Part shown: positions 11,390 to 24,393 of the stretch, piece by piece | Layout of the letters: the number at the start of each line of letters is the position of its first letter | Position numbering within the stretch: position 1 is the first letter of the stretch | NCBI RefSeq assembly: GCF_028009165.1 | Contig: NC_079241.1 | Span: 6,200,001-6,264,000 of the forward strand | Direction: 5' to 3' | Length of the DNA: 64,000 bases | Source of the DNA: Akanthomyces muscarius | Lineage: Eukaryota > Ascomycota > Sordariomycetes > Hypocreales > Cordycipitaceae | Notes under the pieces: generated by a model | Told to the model about the DNA's origin: nothing | Database searches by the model: none | The model's input: the letters and a program-made list of their open reading frames with translations, nothing else | Made by a program: the position numbers and the translations under genes

Positions 11390-14300
11390 TCAAGACCTCG
11401 GAGCCAGTGTCGCGTGGAGCTCATTACTCTCCTCACGCAAGCCCTTCAGTTGAAGCTTAAAGTCCTTGTTGACCCACTCCCAATAATTTGTCCAGCCAGC
11501 TGCCACGCCGGCATTGCTCGTGGCAGCACCAGCATTGCCTGTAAGCGCCTTCATCTTCTCACCCAGGAGAAGTGTGACGCGGAGAATACTTTTGTTTGCT
11601 TCTTCCTGCTTTTCAACATCTTGCTTGACAGAGTTTTCTTTGAGTTTTGTCGATAACACGTTTCTGTAAGCTTCGGCAATCGCGTCCAGTCGTCGCGCAG
11701 TCTCATCGGGGTCAATGACAATAAGTTTTGTAACCATCAGGTTGCAAAGCTGTCGAATGTCGTTGTCGTCCTTAAGGCCAGCAACAATACGATCGTAAAA
11801 GTCAATGTTGTTGATTCGACTGAAGGCCGTCTCCATGAGAGCATACAGCGTTTCATAGGCACTCTAGGAACTTGTTAGCCCAGTCTCAATGTAGTCAGAA
11901 AATCGCAGCAAAAGCTCACCTTTCGAACCTCTAAACCGTCATCCACCATATGCTTGAATGGTCCCAGCTGGACTTCGCGCACCAACTCTGGCTTCACGAC
12001 TGACTCATGTAAGACAAATGGCATGAGTTGACCGAGATGCGGCAAGATGAAGTCGGGTTTGTTGTGTGCTGCAGAGTTGAGCGTCGACATTGCCAGGCGA
12101 CGAATTTCCATATCTTTATCTTGCAGCATGATAAGCAGCATATCAATCAACATGTTTCGCAGCACAGCATCGAACGCCTCGTCACACTCGGGAAGCGTGT
12201 AGCGCACCGCCTGTACAGCCATTCCACGAACACCTATCGATTGATCCTTGAGCAGTGTCTACCCGGAGTCCTATTAGTAGATGCATTGATACGCGAACAA
12301 TAAGTATCTCTTACTTGAAGTTTGGGCATGAATCTGGTCGGGTCTAACGTAGCCAAACGGCCTACGCACTCTGCGCAGACCACCCTGTTGTCTGCATTAT
12401 CCGATGCTTGAAGTAGCTGGTCCCAAATGGCCACAGCTTGGTCTCGGAGGTCAGTAGTCTGGTCTGAAACAGACTGCAGAATCTCCTTGATCGACTGAAT
12501 CAACAAGTACTGCGTGTTTCCGCCTTTCTTCATCCCTTTCAGAATAGTGGGTAGGAACGTTTGTACGTTTCCAGAGCCAGCACGACCTAGCGCGATGGCG
12601 GCGGCCAAAGAAACCTTGTCCGGTTCAGAACCGAACTGGCCAAGGAACAGGTCCGACTGCAGCGGCGAATTAGCACCCAGTCTCATGCCGGCCTCGCCGA
12701 GAACTGCAAGTGCAAGACAGATGCGGGCCGCATCACCATCTTGCGAGCTAGTCTGCAGCTCCGAAACGAAGCTTTCAACAGACACTCCGGATGAATCCCC
12801 ACCGGTAACGAGAAGAGTTCCTATCACTTTTCCAACAACTCCGGGATCACCCGCAATGCTCACGTTCTGCAAAAGCCCTGTCATCAGAGAGCCTCCTGCA
12901 CTACTTTCGCCAACAGCACTAATGAGAGTCAGGAGTTGATCGAGTACGATTCCGGCCAAGTGCGACTTCAAAAGCTCGCAAAGAGCAGACACAGTTTCCT
13001 GGGTCATAACGAGCTGCGCGTCGGTCCTGACGAGATGTGCCAAGATAAGCAGCGATGGGCCAAGAAGATGCGCGTCGGCATTGCGTATGGCTGGCATGAG
13101 CGCTGACACAATTCCCTCAATGGTGCTAGCTTCCAGTTGGCCCTCAGCAGCTTTGCTCAAAACAAGGTGCTTAAGTGCCGCAATGCTGGAACCACGGAGC
13201 GGCCGATTTGCCTTGCGAAGCTGCGCCGCAAGCTCGTGAGCCACGTCTTGAATCCAACCTTTTTCTAGTTGGCCGGGGCTATTGGCAAATGCCGTAATAT
13301 TATCAACAGCACGCACGGCAGCAAGTCGAGTAGTTTCATTCTTGAGACGTTCTCGAAGAACGGACAGTGCAGCCTCACGCTTGTCCTTCGACAACAATGC
13401 CTCATTGCTTTCGGCAGATGTACGAGAAATCAAGACGCCAAGGCCATGAATAGAACGTTGCCGAACCTCAGCGTCTGCGTCATTCGCGGAGGCTCTCTCC
13501 ATGATCACAGTGAAGAGCTTGTCAAGCTCTCCTTTGTATTTGAGCGCGGATCCTCGCGATCGGGGTGGCGTAATAGCTTTGACCAATTCTTCCGAGGTCC
13601 GAATGGCCTCGCTGGAGATTTTATAAAATTTATCGTGCACCGCAGATGTGACGCCGTTGACTATCTGGGACAGATAGGGCTGCAGAACAGCCGATGAGTG
13701 GGTTTTCGAAATGTCGCTAATCAGCTTCAAGGCAGTCACTCGAAGCGAGCTGGGCGTGGCAGATGCGGTACCACCACCTGTCGTGAGTGACGACGAAGTT
13801 GCACTAGAGCCGGCTGGCTTGACAGCGTCAAGAACGAGGGTTATCAAGGTTCCGAAGTGGTCCGCAAGGCCACCTCGCAGGACGGACACAACATCGTCAA
13901 TCAACCCGATGATGGCTTGCTTTGTCGGAATGGTTTTGCCCTTGAGCTGCTTAGTCGACATTTTGACAATACTGGGAATAAGGGTTGTGAGTTCGGCGCG
14001 GGGCCCATGTAGAGGCACCTTTTCAAGAACGGGAGAGACAAGACCAGTGCCGGCCATTGACCTCGACATGTTTGAACCACCTCCACTGCTTTGGCGTCTG
14101 CGTTTGCGACTGACGGGCATTTGAACCACCAAATCGGGTTCAAGCTCGTCAAAAGCAATGCTTTCAGTATGAAGGCCCTCGCCTGTCTTGCGAACGAGAA
14201 GGGAGAGAGCTGAAATAACCTCGAGACGAACGTTTTCTTCACGCTCATCCATGCGCTTCACCAGAGTCGGCGCGGCCGCGTTGTACAAAACTCCGTTTTC

Positions 14301-15656
14301 CAACAGATCGCCACTACCGCGGGTGGCAACCAAGGTATAAATGGCTTTTGCAGCACATCTTCGCACTTTCCAGCTTGCGTCATCGTCGTCATCTTCGAAG
14401 CCATCGTCGGCGTCGAATTCTTCGTCGTCATCATCATCCTCCTCCTCTTCGTCATCGTCGTCGTCCATTTCTTCGTCCTCATCTACCGCATAGTTCGGGT
14501 CAAACTTCAAATAGCGGAGGCAAGAAGAGATGACCAGATCTGTGTAAGGTCGCATTTCTTGGGGGCACGCAGCTAAGAAGGCCTCGAGAGCCACCAAGGC
14601 TGCTTCTCTGACCTCGTTGAATTCTAGGCCAAGGTCATCGCCGTCGCTCATCTTTTGCATGTGAGACTCGAGTTCTTCCTCTGCTAGTTCATTGAAGATG
14701 AAATTGGCAGTCTGTGGTAGGTGCGTTCCAAAGCGAGCAGGAATCGAACGAGCCATACTTCCAAGAATGGAGATATATAGGCGGCGAGAGACAGACGTGG
14801 CGTCCGGCCGTGCCAGTCTCTCCGTCAGTACTTTTACGACATCATCCAACTGTTTGTCGGACAAATAAACAGCGAGCATCGAGGCTGCAACAACTGCCCG
14901 CTTCTTGACGACCGAGGTTCCCTGTTCGCCCTCGAGGAGACGCATTACAACTTTGAGCATGTCCTCCACTTTATCCTGTTCAAGGAGAGGACCAAAGCAA
15001 CGAACAACTTCGATCAATACATCGACAGCTTCGACGCTGATTTCTTTGCTGTCTTGTAACAGCCCTATCGGGCCGTCGGGGAGGCTTATTTTATCGGTGG
15101 CGGAAGCGCCGGTCTGGCCGCCAGAGCCGATCAGACGCGGGATCAGCACACGGTGAACGGCTGCGTATGCGTTGTTGACTTCGTTGGAAACTTGGGTGCC
15201 GGGAAGAGGTCGAGGTAGTGCGACGATAACTTGGCGTAGAGCCATTGATGTAACCGCATTGTCCACGGAGTTCTTGAGCTGCAATGAGGATAACTTGTCG
15301 ACCATGGGCGCAATAATCGTGGGAGGCACTTTCCCGACGAGAGGTCCTAGACTGTAGCTCATGTTAGCACTGCGTACCTAGTATCAGCGATGTTTGGTGC
15401 CCAGGAGCATCACCAACCATTTGATGGCCAAGTTTTGCACTTCGCCATTTTGGTCGTCGAGTGCCTTGATGATATTATCAACAGTGCGGGCGGCGATATT
15501 ATAATCATGCTGCAGGAAATCGGATCTAGCAAAGTTGAGCAGATGCAGGATATCATTCAGTGCCATGAAGCGAAAGTCTGGGTCGGCATCGCTGAGCTTT
15601 TGCACATGGCTCATAACCGCCTGGGGCGTGCATGCGGCTGGATTGATGGTGGCCAT
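11390..15656 (-). CDS. CAND1: Cullin-associated NEDD8-dissociated protein 1 (CAND1/TIP120)
   Basis: Four exons, 15418-15656, 12315-15351, 11920-12258 and 11390-11863, encode 1362 aa; introns are 66, 56 and 56 nt. The first splice restores AIKCLGPLV, a conserved CAND1 block. The protein is an all-HEAT-repeat solenoid. The acidic tract at about 370-405 followed by SWKVRRCAAKA matches the same feature in animal CAND1, and the C-terminal TIP120 region (VRYTLPECDEAF onward) is present. CAND1 wraps around unneddylated cullin-RBX1 and exchanges substrate-receptor modules of SCF ligases. Human CAND1 has 1230 aa, so this copy is somewhat longer, as is usual for fungi. GTTGGT as the first donor is atypical but is the only choice that keeps the conserved block. 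Confidence 0.92.
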
Positions 15657-18399
15657 GTTTGTTTCCACCGCGGAAGCTTTAGCTGGTAGCTTATAGGGTG
15701 GACGTCATGCACTTGTATATGCAGAGACGTCGCGCTCTCTTTCTTGCCAGGAGCCTCTGGGCCAGCCGTTTGATGGGGGCGTTGAACGTGAAGGTTGGTG
15801 AAGGAGGCAAAGAGGCCGAAGGTGGAGGTGGGGCAGAGAGCTCAAGGTAACAGAGCTCTGGTGAGGCGCCGTCGATCGTTGCGTAGGCAACTTACGCGGC
15901 ACAATGGTGCCTTTTTTCTATATCTTTTTATGAGGTTCTAGAAATACATTAAATACATTCACAGCAAGTATTTCCCCTTTTTTTCGAGTTATTCATGCTG
16001 TCTATCTCATTCACTCTCACCTCTCTGTACGCAAGTCCCCCTCACTTCGCATCGTAACGAAGCCTGGCCAGGCAGAGAGCGGCCCCGCTAAGCGGGTCAA
16101 GTCTTTCGGTCGCCGCGTCACAAGTTCACAGCCTACATACAAGTAAATTATCCGCCGTCCTGTCGGAGCATGGGTCAAATCCATCGCCCTTTCTAGAGTA
16201 TGGGTGAGGACAGACGCGGCAATGGTGCAGGTTCGCACGCAATTCTATCATAGCCTGTAGGTCACGACTTATTCATGACTGCGCCCGTGTACTGGCCGAT
16301 GCCAATACTCTCCAGCCAACAAGCACTCTCAGGCACACCGGCAGCTCTTTTCCAATCAGCTCCTAGAAGCCGGCTAAAAGGAGTAGCATCCGGACGGTTG
16401 GCTACTACGACAAAACCGATCATCACATTCAGCGCCAATATGGCTCGCCTTACAGTGCGTCCTGATGTTTGTAAACTGACACACTGCTATCAGCAGACTC
16501 TCTTCGAATGGGAGTTGGGGGCTCGGTAGCTTCCAACCCCATTGGTACCGACCGCAACTTGGAGCTCACGGGGCAGAGAGCCCTGGTATTGGTTGCAAAA
16601 TGAGCTGCTCTTGATATTGGGCACCCGCCTGCCCGTCTTCGATTGCAGACGCCGCCACATGGCACACAGCAACATATTACCAAAATCTGCCAGCTAGGCA
16701 CGAGACCAATCACAGAGGAAAGGAACACACCAAAGGGCCGGCTTCAGTCAGCTACTATGCCGAGTGCCTTCATAGCGCCCGTAAGTCGTACCGGGAGAGG
16801 CCGAAGCAATCCCGCATGTTTGGCAGGTATGCAGCAGGTCCTGCCAGCGCTGAAACTTCAGGCGCCATGAATGCAATTGTCGATATACTGCCGTCAAAGG
16901 GTGTCGAGGCACAGACTTTCAATCCGTCATCACCAGAAACTTCACCATGAAGCGGTTCGGAAAACCAGTACGCCCAATGCATTAGCGAATGGTATTCTGT
17001 AGTGACGAGGCACATGATATTTCCCTTGATACGTCGTCAACAGTAGGCACGGTTCCTTTGGCCTCACATTCACCATTTCTCGCGTGTACGCTAGGCTATT
17101 CAAGCGCGTCTAGAAGGACCCTCCCTGAACGGAGCAGCCTTTTTTCGATTGTAGAGCAGTTCAGGGGACTGGTGAATCAGAGAGCAATCACGCACAGACA
17201 ACAGTCTGGCTCACCAACGTCTGCCGACGCAATTTTCGGGTGGCTGTCTATATCCCCACACGACCTATTTACAGCCCTAGTTGCCAAGTTGCCTAGTCTG
17301 TGGTTGCCACGAGGGAGTCGGAAATCTGCCGGATGCCAACGTTGCCCGACTTGTGCGAAATGCAGCTCCTCCGAGGAAAGCGATCCGTGGCTTGCATATC
17401 CATTTCCCATCACTCTTGGCTTACTTGAAAGGCCAGGAGGATGCGGGGCTACTTGAGCTCTCTGCGACACCCATTTTCAGCTCTTCATTTCCTGTGCCGC
17501 CACTGCTACACGCGATGGCCATGCTGGTACGGCGCCGCGATCCACTGCGAGATTGTCATTTGTCCAGCAGCTACAACGCTGGAGCCACCGTTTATGGGGC
17601 AGGTCTGGGGCTTGGCCGCGATCAGTATCATTAGGCAAATGTATGACATTAGCCGTTGGAACTGGGCATGGAGGGTAATGGCGCACTCGATTATGCCGCC
17701 GTCATCGTGTACAATGGTCAGACTATGATGACAATTGCCGTACAACCAATGAGGCAGACTCTTCGAGCAGCCTGGTTGCCTGGGTTGCCGATTTCCCGGC
17801 ACAGAGCTGCGACAGCCAGCAGCCAACTCAAAGCCCCTGGTAGATCACTCCCTGGCCATGGCGGGCGGCACGGTGCTAGCCGGTCCCTGCAAACATCGCC
17901 TGAGGGCTTTTTTTGTTCTCCAGCTTGCTTGCTTGCCTGGCCAATGATCCCCGACTCCATCTCTGGCTCTGGTGTGGCTTTTAATAGTGGCACCGAGGCG
18001 TCCGCGCTGGTAGTCTCCCCGTGGTCGTCCGAACTGGGTCTTGTCCAAAGCCTAGGCCACTGATGACTCGGGCCTACTTCCGCCTCGATTGTGGAGTGAA
18101 GGGGAAATGGGCTTGGTGAAAGCTGAACAGCCTGCCGTTTCGCCACAGACCCAGTACATGTGCTTCTTGTTGGCCCTCGTTTGGATATTGTTGTTCTTCC
18201 ATATCACAAAGTGTTGAAATTACAGCTTCGTATCTGCTCAGCGTTCTTTTGGCGCTGCCGGATCGACTTATACGCGACGGCGCTTGTCTGATCGCAATAC
18301 CGCTAGCATCGGATTCGTTCGCAATACTGCTCGCGTGAGCTTTAGCCCATTCGGTTGCCTTGTCCGCTCCCCATTCCACCAGATATCTTGATAGTTGAT
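15657..18399. promoter_or_regulatory. 2.7 kb divergent intergenic region between CAND1 and the WD40 gene
   Basis: Upstream DNA of two divergent genes. Several overlapping open frames of 90-155 codons occur between 16.4 and 18.1 kb on both strands, but none has coding bias or a recognisable domain and no splicing pattern joins them. It may hold a decayed gene; I cannot support one. Confidence 0.35.
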
Positions 18400-20309
18400 A
18401 TGGATCTCCCCGCACCTGCGGAAAGGGACCACATACGGTGCGCACTCATCTTCCATGCGGCCGCGCGTCGCTATTCCACGTTACTGACTGTCTTTCTAGT
18501 CATGGACTCGGACTGTTGAGTCTCGATGCACATGATATGGACTGGTTCGAAATCGACGTGGCCGACACAGGGCCACAAAGGCGACCAAGCACTGAGAGCA
18601 CCGAGAGTGTCGGCAGCGCTGGGCTGGCTATGCGCATGCCGCCGCAGAGCAGCGCCGATCTGAGAGCTTTTCCATTAAGCAATGCAAGAACAGCTTCCTG
18701 GTCAACAGACGGCTATGCGCCATCGATGATTTCTCAACACAGGGCTTCACATAACCTCGCCCGGTCAAACGCATCCAGAGACCAACGGCCGTCTACAGGT
18801 CGATCGCTGCGCACTGCCATGGCCTCCAATGCTTCTCAATACAGTCTTTATCCTGCGCCCACAAAGCCTCTCCCTCCCCTCCCGCCACCTAGGGATCCTA
18901 CAAAACGACTGTCTTCTGCCGACTCCAACAGCCGATCATCTATCAGCACTCGCTCGTCACGGTCAAACGTTCCCGGAAGTTACAGTGCGCAATTCCTGCC
19001 GAGCCCGGCCACGACTGCATCACCAAATTTCGGAAAAGGCAAAATTGAATATCGCACATTTTCGGATCGAATCGGTGCTCCTATTCCGAGGCCTCTTAGT
19101 CAACGATCGGTACCGAAAGCTTTGAGTCTTCATTTTTGGAAAGACATTGTTTCCGAGGACAAAAAGATCAACAACAGCGTGCACTATCTTGACATATCAC
19201 CCGCAGGGACGATTCTTGCGAGCAAGCATGGAAACAACTTGATAAAGCTGTGGTCCATGGCCAGCGGGGAACTACAAAGTGCCGTCAAGTTCTCATCCTA
19301 CACAGAGGCGAGATCCCGTTCTAGGGAGTATATGATTCGCAGTCACGCCATCCTGTCTGAATCATCCACATTGATTGCAATCGCTACGCGTTTCGGTCGC
19401 TCAATTGAGATATTTAACTGGGCGAAAAAAAAGTCGATTCAAACTATTGGAGACGCCGACCGTTGGACCGCCGGCCGCTTTGAATTGTTCGATGGAGGGA
19501 GATGCCCTCTGGCGGTATATCGGCAAGAGACCGCGACAATCGACATTTTCCTGGCAGCGAAAGAGAACAAAAAGCCGCTCTACAAGCATTGCAGCATCGA
19601 AATGGCCAAGGCCGGGCTCCCTTTTGTTCCCATACTCCCCGAGTTGGCGATTTCGGCCACAAGCCCACTTGTAGTTGCCGCAGCAGGACCGAGACCTCCG
19701 ATGCCTGGTCATCCTCCCCCAAAAAGGGAGACCCTTCTTGTCGCATGGGAAACATCGGATGATGGCGATACCTCAAATAAGCCATATCGAGTTGCAAGGC
19801 CATGGCAGCACGAGGAGCTCGACACCGCCGTCCCAATGGATCTGGTGACGTACGGCAGCGTAGTGGTATCCATTTGGGTACCAGCCAGCTTCCGCGCCGT
19901 GCCCGTTCCTGCATCACGGAAGGGAACGGGGTACAACCTACTTTCAGTCAAAGTGCCACTACGCTACGTGCTCGTCTGGGATCTATCAGCAAACTCGACT
20001 CGAACATTCGCCATTCCAAACTGCATTTCTTGTATATCTCCCGACTGCCGATTAGTGGCGTACTGCGACGCTTCTGGCTCTGAGATCGGTGCCAGAGGCT
20101 CGATTGCCATTGTAGATGTAATAAGCGGGGAAGAGGTCTGGTGCTGGCCAGACAAGAATGCCATGAATATGCAAAGTGGTTTTGAACCTGGTTTTGAGCA
20201 ATTTCAAGATCTGGGCAGCGTTACGGAGCTTTCCTTTTCGGCTGATGCTCGTTTCTTGATTGTGGGAGATGGCCAAGGGCACATGGGAGTTTATGACGTG
20301 CGGACATGA
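18400..20309 (+). CDS. WD40/YVTN-like repeat protein, function unknown
   Basis: The proposed model has a 38-nt first exon 18400-18437 and a main exon 18500-20309, giving 615 aa. The 62-nt intron has a GTGCGC donor, a TTACTGAC branch and a TTTCTAG acceptor, and the frame joins exactly. Translation could instead start at the ATG at 18537 inside exon 2. The first 200 residues are Ser/Pro-rich and look disordered. From about residue 215 there are beta-propeller-like blades, for example HYLDISPAGTILASKHGNN followed by LIKLWSMASGEL, and near the end VTELSFSADARFLIVGDGQG followed by HMGVYDV. Such propellers are scaffolds and no enzymatic motif is visible. No family name could be assigned. Confidence 0.75.
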
Positions 20310-20377
20310 TGCCGACATGAAATTTTATGAACTTCGCTTGTATTTATGATATCCTAGCGTTCAATTTAGCGCGCGCA

Positions 20378-22105
20378 CTAATAGACGTATCTGAATTCTG
20401 CAATCTCTTTGTCCGTCAAATCAGCTTGGTTGATAGCTTCGGTATCGACTAGCTGCACTGCACCGCCCGCTGCCTTGTCGCGGCGACGGTTCTCCCACAC
20501 GAGATAGAACCGAAGTACCATGCACAAAACTATGCCTGCCGCGTAGCACACCAACATGGCTAGGAAGCCAGATGTATATTTCGGGGACTCTCTGGCAAAG
20601 AAAAGCTGCGGTCCAATGATATTTCCAACGCAATAGGCGATGAAGATCATGGAATTCATGGTCATCTTTTTCGTGAAGCCTCCGGTGTTGCTAGTAATCA
20701 TGGAAATATTAAGCGGAAAGGAGCAGACGTATCCGAGCAAAAAGGAATATCCGATGAAACGAGACCACCTTTGAGATGGATCCAGAACACGGACCATGAT
20801 TGCGCCGGCAAGCGACATCGAAAACCCCCAGGCTATCCAAAGTGTTCGGGTGTTGCGCAGGTACGTGCTGCCGATTGTCGCAATCAGAACAAAGGCGGCT
20901 TGGAAAACGTAGCTTAAACTGTTGAGAAGCAATGTCGAAAAGGTGCTGAACCCCATGCCTTGGATGATAATTGGACCAAACTAGACAGCATGCCTCAGCG
21001 GAAGGTAGCGTTTAGCAGGGTGAGATTTGGGACTTACACTGGCAACACCGCCGTTCGGAATGTTGGAGCAGAGTTGAATCAGAACAAGGATCCATGCCTT
21101 TGGGTCGGTCAGAGCCTCGCGCACTTGCGGCCACTTGATGTTATTGTTTTTTATGCCCGTCATGTTCTCCTGGACACGAAGGATGGCTTTCTCGCGGTCC
21201 TCTTTGCTCAGGAAGAACGCCTTGTTTGGAACGTCGGGCAGTACCATGACCATGGCAACACCCCATGCAACTGTCGCAGCTCCGAAAATGGCGAAGACGG
21301 CCTAAAATCTCACGTTAGCTGCAAAGGACCAAGTTTGAGAAAAAGTGATTCTCACCTTCCATGATGCGATGGTGTGAATGTGGCCGATTCCGTAGCCCAT
21401 CAAATTTCCAACCATCCCCGCGAAAGTATTACCGAGAAACCATGCGGCATGCCGAAGGGGTTGCTCAGAACGCTTATACCACATTGAAACCAGAACACCC
21501 AGTCCCGGCGCGATGGCGGCTTCCGTTGCGCCCAGGAAGAAGCGGTTCGCGAGGAGACCAGCGCTGTTGAAGCAAAGCGGCGTCATAATCAGGATACATC
21601 CCCAGATCAAGCTATAAGAAAATCGAGCCACACGTCAGCCCAAAATATGGATATCGTTCAACGGTACATTTTGCGCATCACAAAAGCTAGACTCGACGTA
21701 CATTGACGCTGCAATTGTCTTTCCAGTTGGCAGACGGACCATGAGAGCCGCGGCTGGATAGGATGCAATGAGGTACCCAAAATAGTAAACACTATTTGCC
21801 CATGAGTATGCGCTACCAGACACACCAAGGTCCTCTCGTATACCCAAGATGGCAGTCAGGCTCAATGCTGACTTGTCAAGATATTGGAACATGTATGACA
21901 CGGCCAAAATAGGCAGCAGACTATATGCAACTTGTCAGTATTAATGCCGGGGTATGAGTATTGATTCGTACCAAAGATCAATCTTTCGTAAAAGTCTTTT
22001 GTCTTCCTCGGGAGACAGCATGGTGCTTGTCGTCGCTATCGTGGTCGAGGCCGTTTTTTCGATGACGCCACCATCGATGGCAGCGCTCTCTTTGCATTCC
22101 GCCAT
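20378..22105 (-). CDS. MFS permease of the allantoate/nicotinate (Dal5/Tna1) type
   Basis: Five exons, 21972-22105, 21702-21920, 21356-21611, 21038-21301 and 20378-20980, encode 491 aa; introns are 51, 90, 54 and 57 nt, all with good donors (GTACGA, GTACGT, GTGAGA, GTAAGT). The ATG at 22105 is in GAGCCATGG. The N-terminal tail is cytosolic, RKIDL precedes helix 1, and FQYLDKSALS lies in helix 1, the hallmark of the anion:cation symporter family. RFFLGATEAAIAPG in helix 4 and WYKRSEQPLR in the following loop are also typical. Family members import allantoate, ureidosuccinate, nicotinate, pantothenate or small carboxylates; the substrate here is unknown. The stop is 68 bp from the stop of the convergent WD40 gene. 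Confidence 0.9.
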
Positions 22106-22966
22106 GGCTCTTTCTAGTTTGATTTCGAACTGTAGGATTGTTAAATTCGAAATGATGCCGCGCAATTGGACGCAGGAAGATTGGTGAGCAGTTTGTCTCG
22201 CCTGTCTAGATGGCGAAAAGGCAGAGTTCCCAGGCCACGCGGTTAGCGGAGACCCAGAGATAACTTTATATAATGCGGTCCCCTGACTGAGCCAGTCCGC
22301 TCACGGCTTCCAGGGATATTCTGGAGAATTAAATCCTTATCGCGGGGTTCCGCCTCCTCTGCCCTGTGGAGTGGTGCTAGTTCCGAAGTCGCGGAAGATT
22401 GTCCTGTGCGGGGAGAAGAGCGCCTGCTTGCTCAACGAAGCGAGAGCCAAACCAATACACGCGGATACCTTGCTCGTCTCACGGTGTATTACAAGGCGTC
22501 GATGACGCTTCTCCAAAAAGTCGACTCTCACCGAGCGAAATGTTGCAGCTGGGAGAAGGAATTTGCGCAGCTGGCAACAAGTCTCTGGTGCAAAGGCGGG
22601 TTCCACAGACGATCATAGCCAACCTTGGACTTGTACATATTGTTAGAGCAAGAGGCATGAGATTCATATTGTGCATTTCTACCAGAAACATGAAATCAAT
22701 GGTATTCCGACGGTCGAACAATGTTCAGTCCATGAATTGCAGTACAGGAGATCAGATTAACAGAGCCAGCGAGAAAGCTCGACATTCGTCCTATCTACTG
22801 TGCATGCATGTCTAGCGTACTATCAAATTACCAATGCCGGGAAGCGCTACCGGTTGAGCGGAGTGGCGTCGCCGCGTTGCGCCAAGAAGCCATGTCTCCA
22901 TGCCGCGCACCGTCCGAGGGTACCGGCCATAATTCTCCGGGACAAGAAAAAAAATAGAATCAAACT
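22106..22966. other. Intergenic, 860 bp
   Basis: This is upstream of the MFS permease. Nothing coding, no RNA gene and no repeat was recognised apart from short frames without bias. Confidence 0.4.
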
Positions 22967-23496
22967 TTAGAATCCTGCGCCCATTATCTCATCTCGGTCT
23001 AAGCTAATCGAAGGCATGGAAGCGTGAGACCCCGCGCCAATATTCGGATCATCAAAGCGAGTGTCTAGAACAACACCACTGATCTGAAGTTGTTCTGTCT
23101 GGCTTCCCCGCAAAGTCTTGCGGGGAAGCTTTACAAACATACTACTGGGTAATCCAGGCAGTCCACAGTTCTGGCCTTGCCCATTTTGTTGCATAACTTG
23201 CATTAACTTCGGTTCTTCCATATGATCGAAATGTCATTTGTAATGAACAGAACTGGTTCCCACTATGTTCTGACGGACTTGGCCCTCCGTAATGGTTCCT
23301 GGCCGCAAGCTCCCTGCCGCGATCGCTCTGGGGCACACAGAACGGATACTTTTCGAACCAAGGGTGCGCAATTGACCACGGTCAGGCATGTACGAGTTCT
23401 TGTGGTCTATGCTGTCTGTGACTATGAGGAACACATTGCGCTTATATTGTATGGGGTCTCAGCGAAGGCATCAACGCACACGGTAGATGGTGTCAT
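22967..23496 (-). pseudogene. Probable decayed small gene (frameshift and internal stop)
   Basis: Read leftward, three protein-like pieces follow one another. An ATG at 23496 opens MTPSTVCVDAFAETPYNISA. After a frame change near 23430, an open segment of about 75 codons contains DSIDHKNSYMPDRGQLRTLG and ends at a TGA (23234-23236). The same frame then continues directly through HFDHMEEPKLM and QNGQGQNCGLPGLPSS to a TAA at 22967. The pieces read as one protein interrupted by one shift and one stop (TGG to TGA would explain it). I do not recognise the family. It could also be an intact gene with sequencing errors, or chance frames. Confidence 0.35.
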
Positions 23497-24393
23497 TTTC
23501 TACACTCCATAAAGCCTCGGCTTGCTAGTCGCTAGCTCAAATCATAGCGGGAGCCAGCTTATTACTGCTTAAAACATACAGGGGCCGTGCCGAGTAGCAT
23601 ATGAAACAAGAAGCTCTCATGCATAACAGAGAAACTAGGGCGGGGTTTGCGGGCTAGTGGATGAAATTAACTGCCGTCCGCGACGGTACAGGCAGGTTCC
23701 TAGCAAGAAACGATCAGCACAGTATCAGCGACATTCCCGCCGCTGCCTTCTGTTTCATCGTACCTCGCCAACCCGGCAGAGCAGGTTTCCTTTTCAAGGA
23801 ATAGAGCCCCCCCTGTCTTATAGAGTGCAACGTCAGGGCAGTCCAAATACGAGCACAGCGCATTCGTCCGTCCACAGCCTCACTGTCGCATTAGACGATG
23901 CGACCCCGTGGTGTTACAATTGCAACTGCACCACGAATACCACCCGTACCGATGCAAACCAGACGTTTTTTTTCACTGCCAGTCGCCACTCGTTTGGTGC
24001 TAACTCCTGGAAGCCATATTAGTCGCTCGCGCAAGGAAGTCAATTAATGGGCAAATAAAACGCAGACGGCTTCTAACACAGGCAGAATTGTTCAATGAAA
24101 GTAATGGTTTACTGGAAGTCACACATTCAAGTTTACAATCAATTCACAGAGACAGGCATAGTTCGGATATAAATATCTCCCATTACTGGCTAAGCCAACC
24201 TATATTAAAAGTTTCCATCCAACCAACATTAAAGCCGTATGCCGACATTCGTTCATCCAGCCATGCGTCGATGTAGAATCAAATATGAAACAGAGGCTTG
24301 GGTACTATACAATTTTCGCCAAGGTACTCGAAAGAGCAGCGAACAATCCCATCACAGCCAAGTCATCGCGTCGTTTCTCAAAGAGAAAGCCAC
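23497..24393. other. Intergenic, about 0.9 kb
   Basis: This lies between the probable pseudogene and the 3' end of the HsbA gene. Moderately AT-rich with no feature recognised. Confidence 0.4.

Noticed and set aside
16989..17728. Overlapping plus-strand frames of 155, 117 and 95 codons that might form a gene
   Set aside because: No splice chain joins them, there is no coding bias or motif, and equally long frames exist on the other strand.
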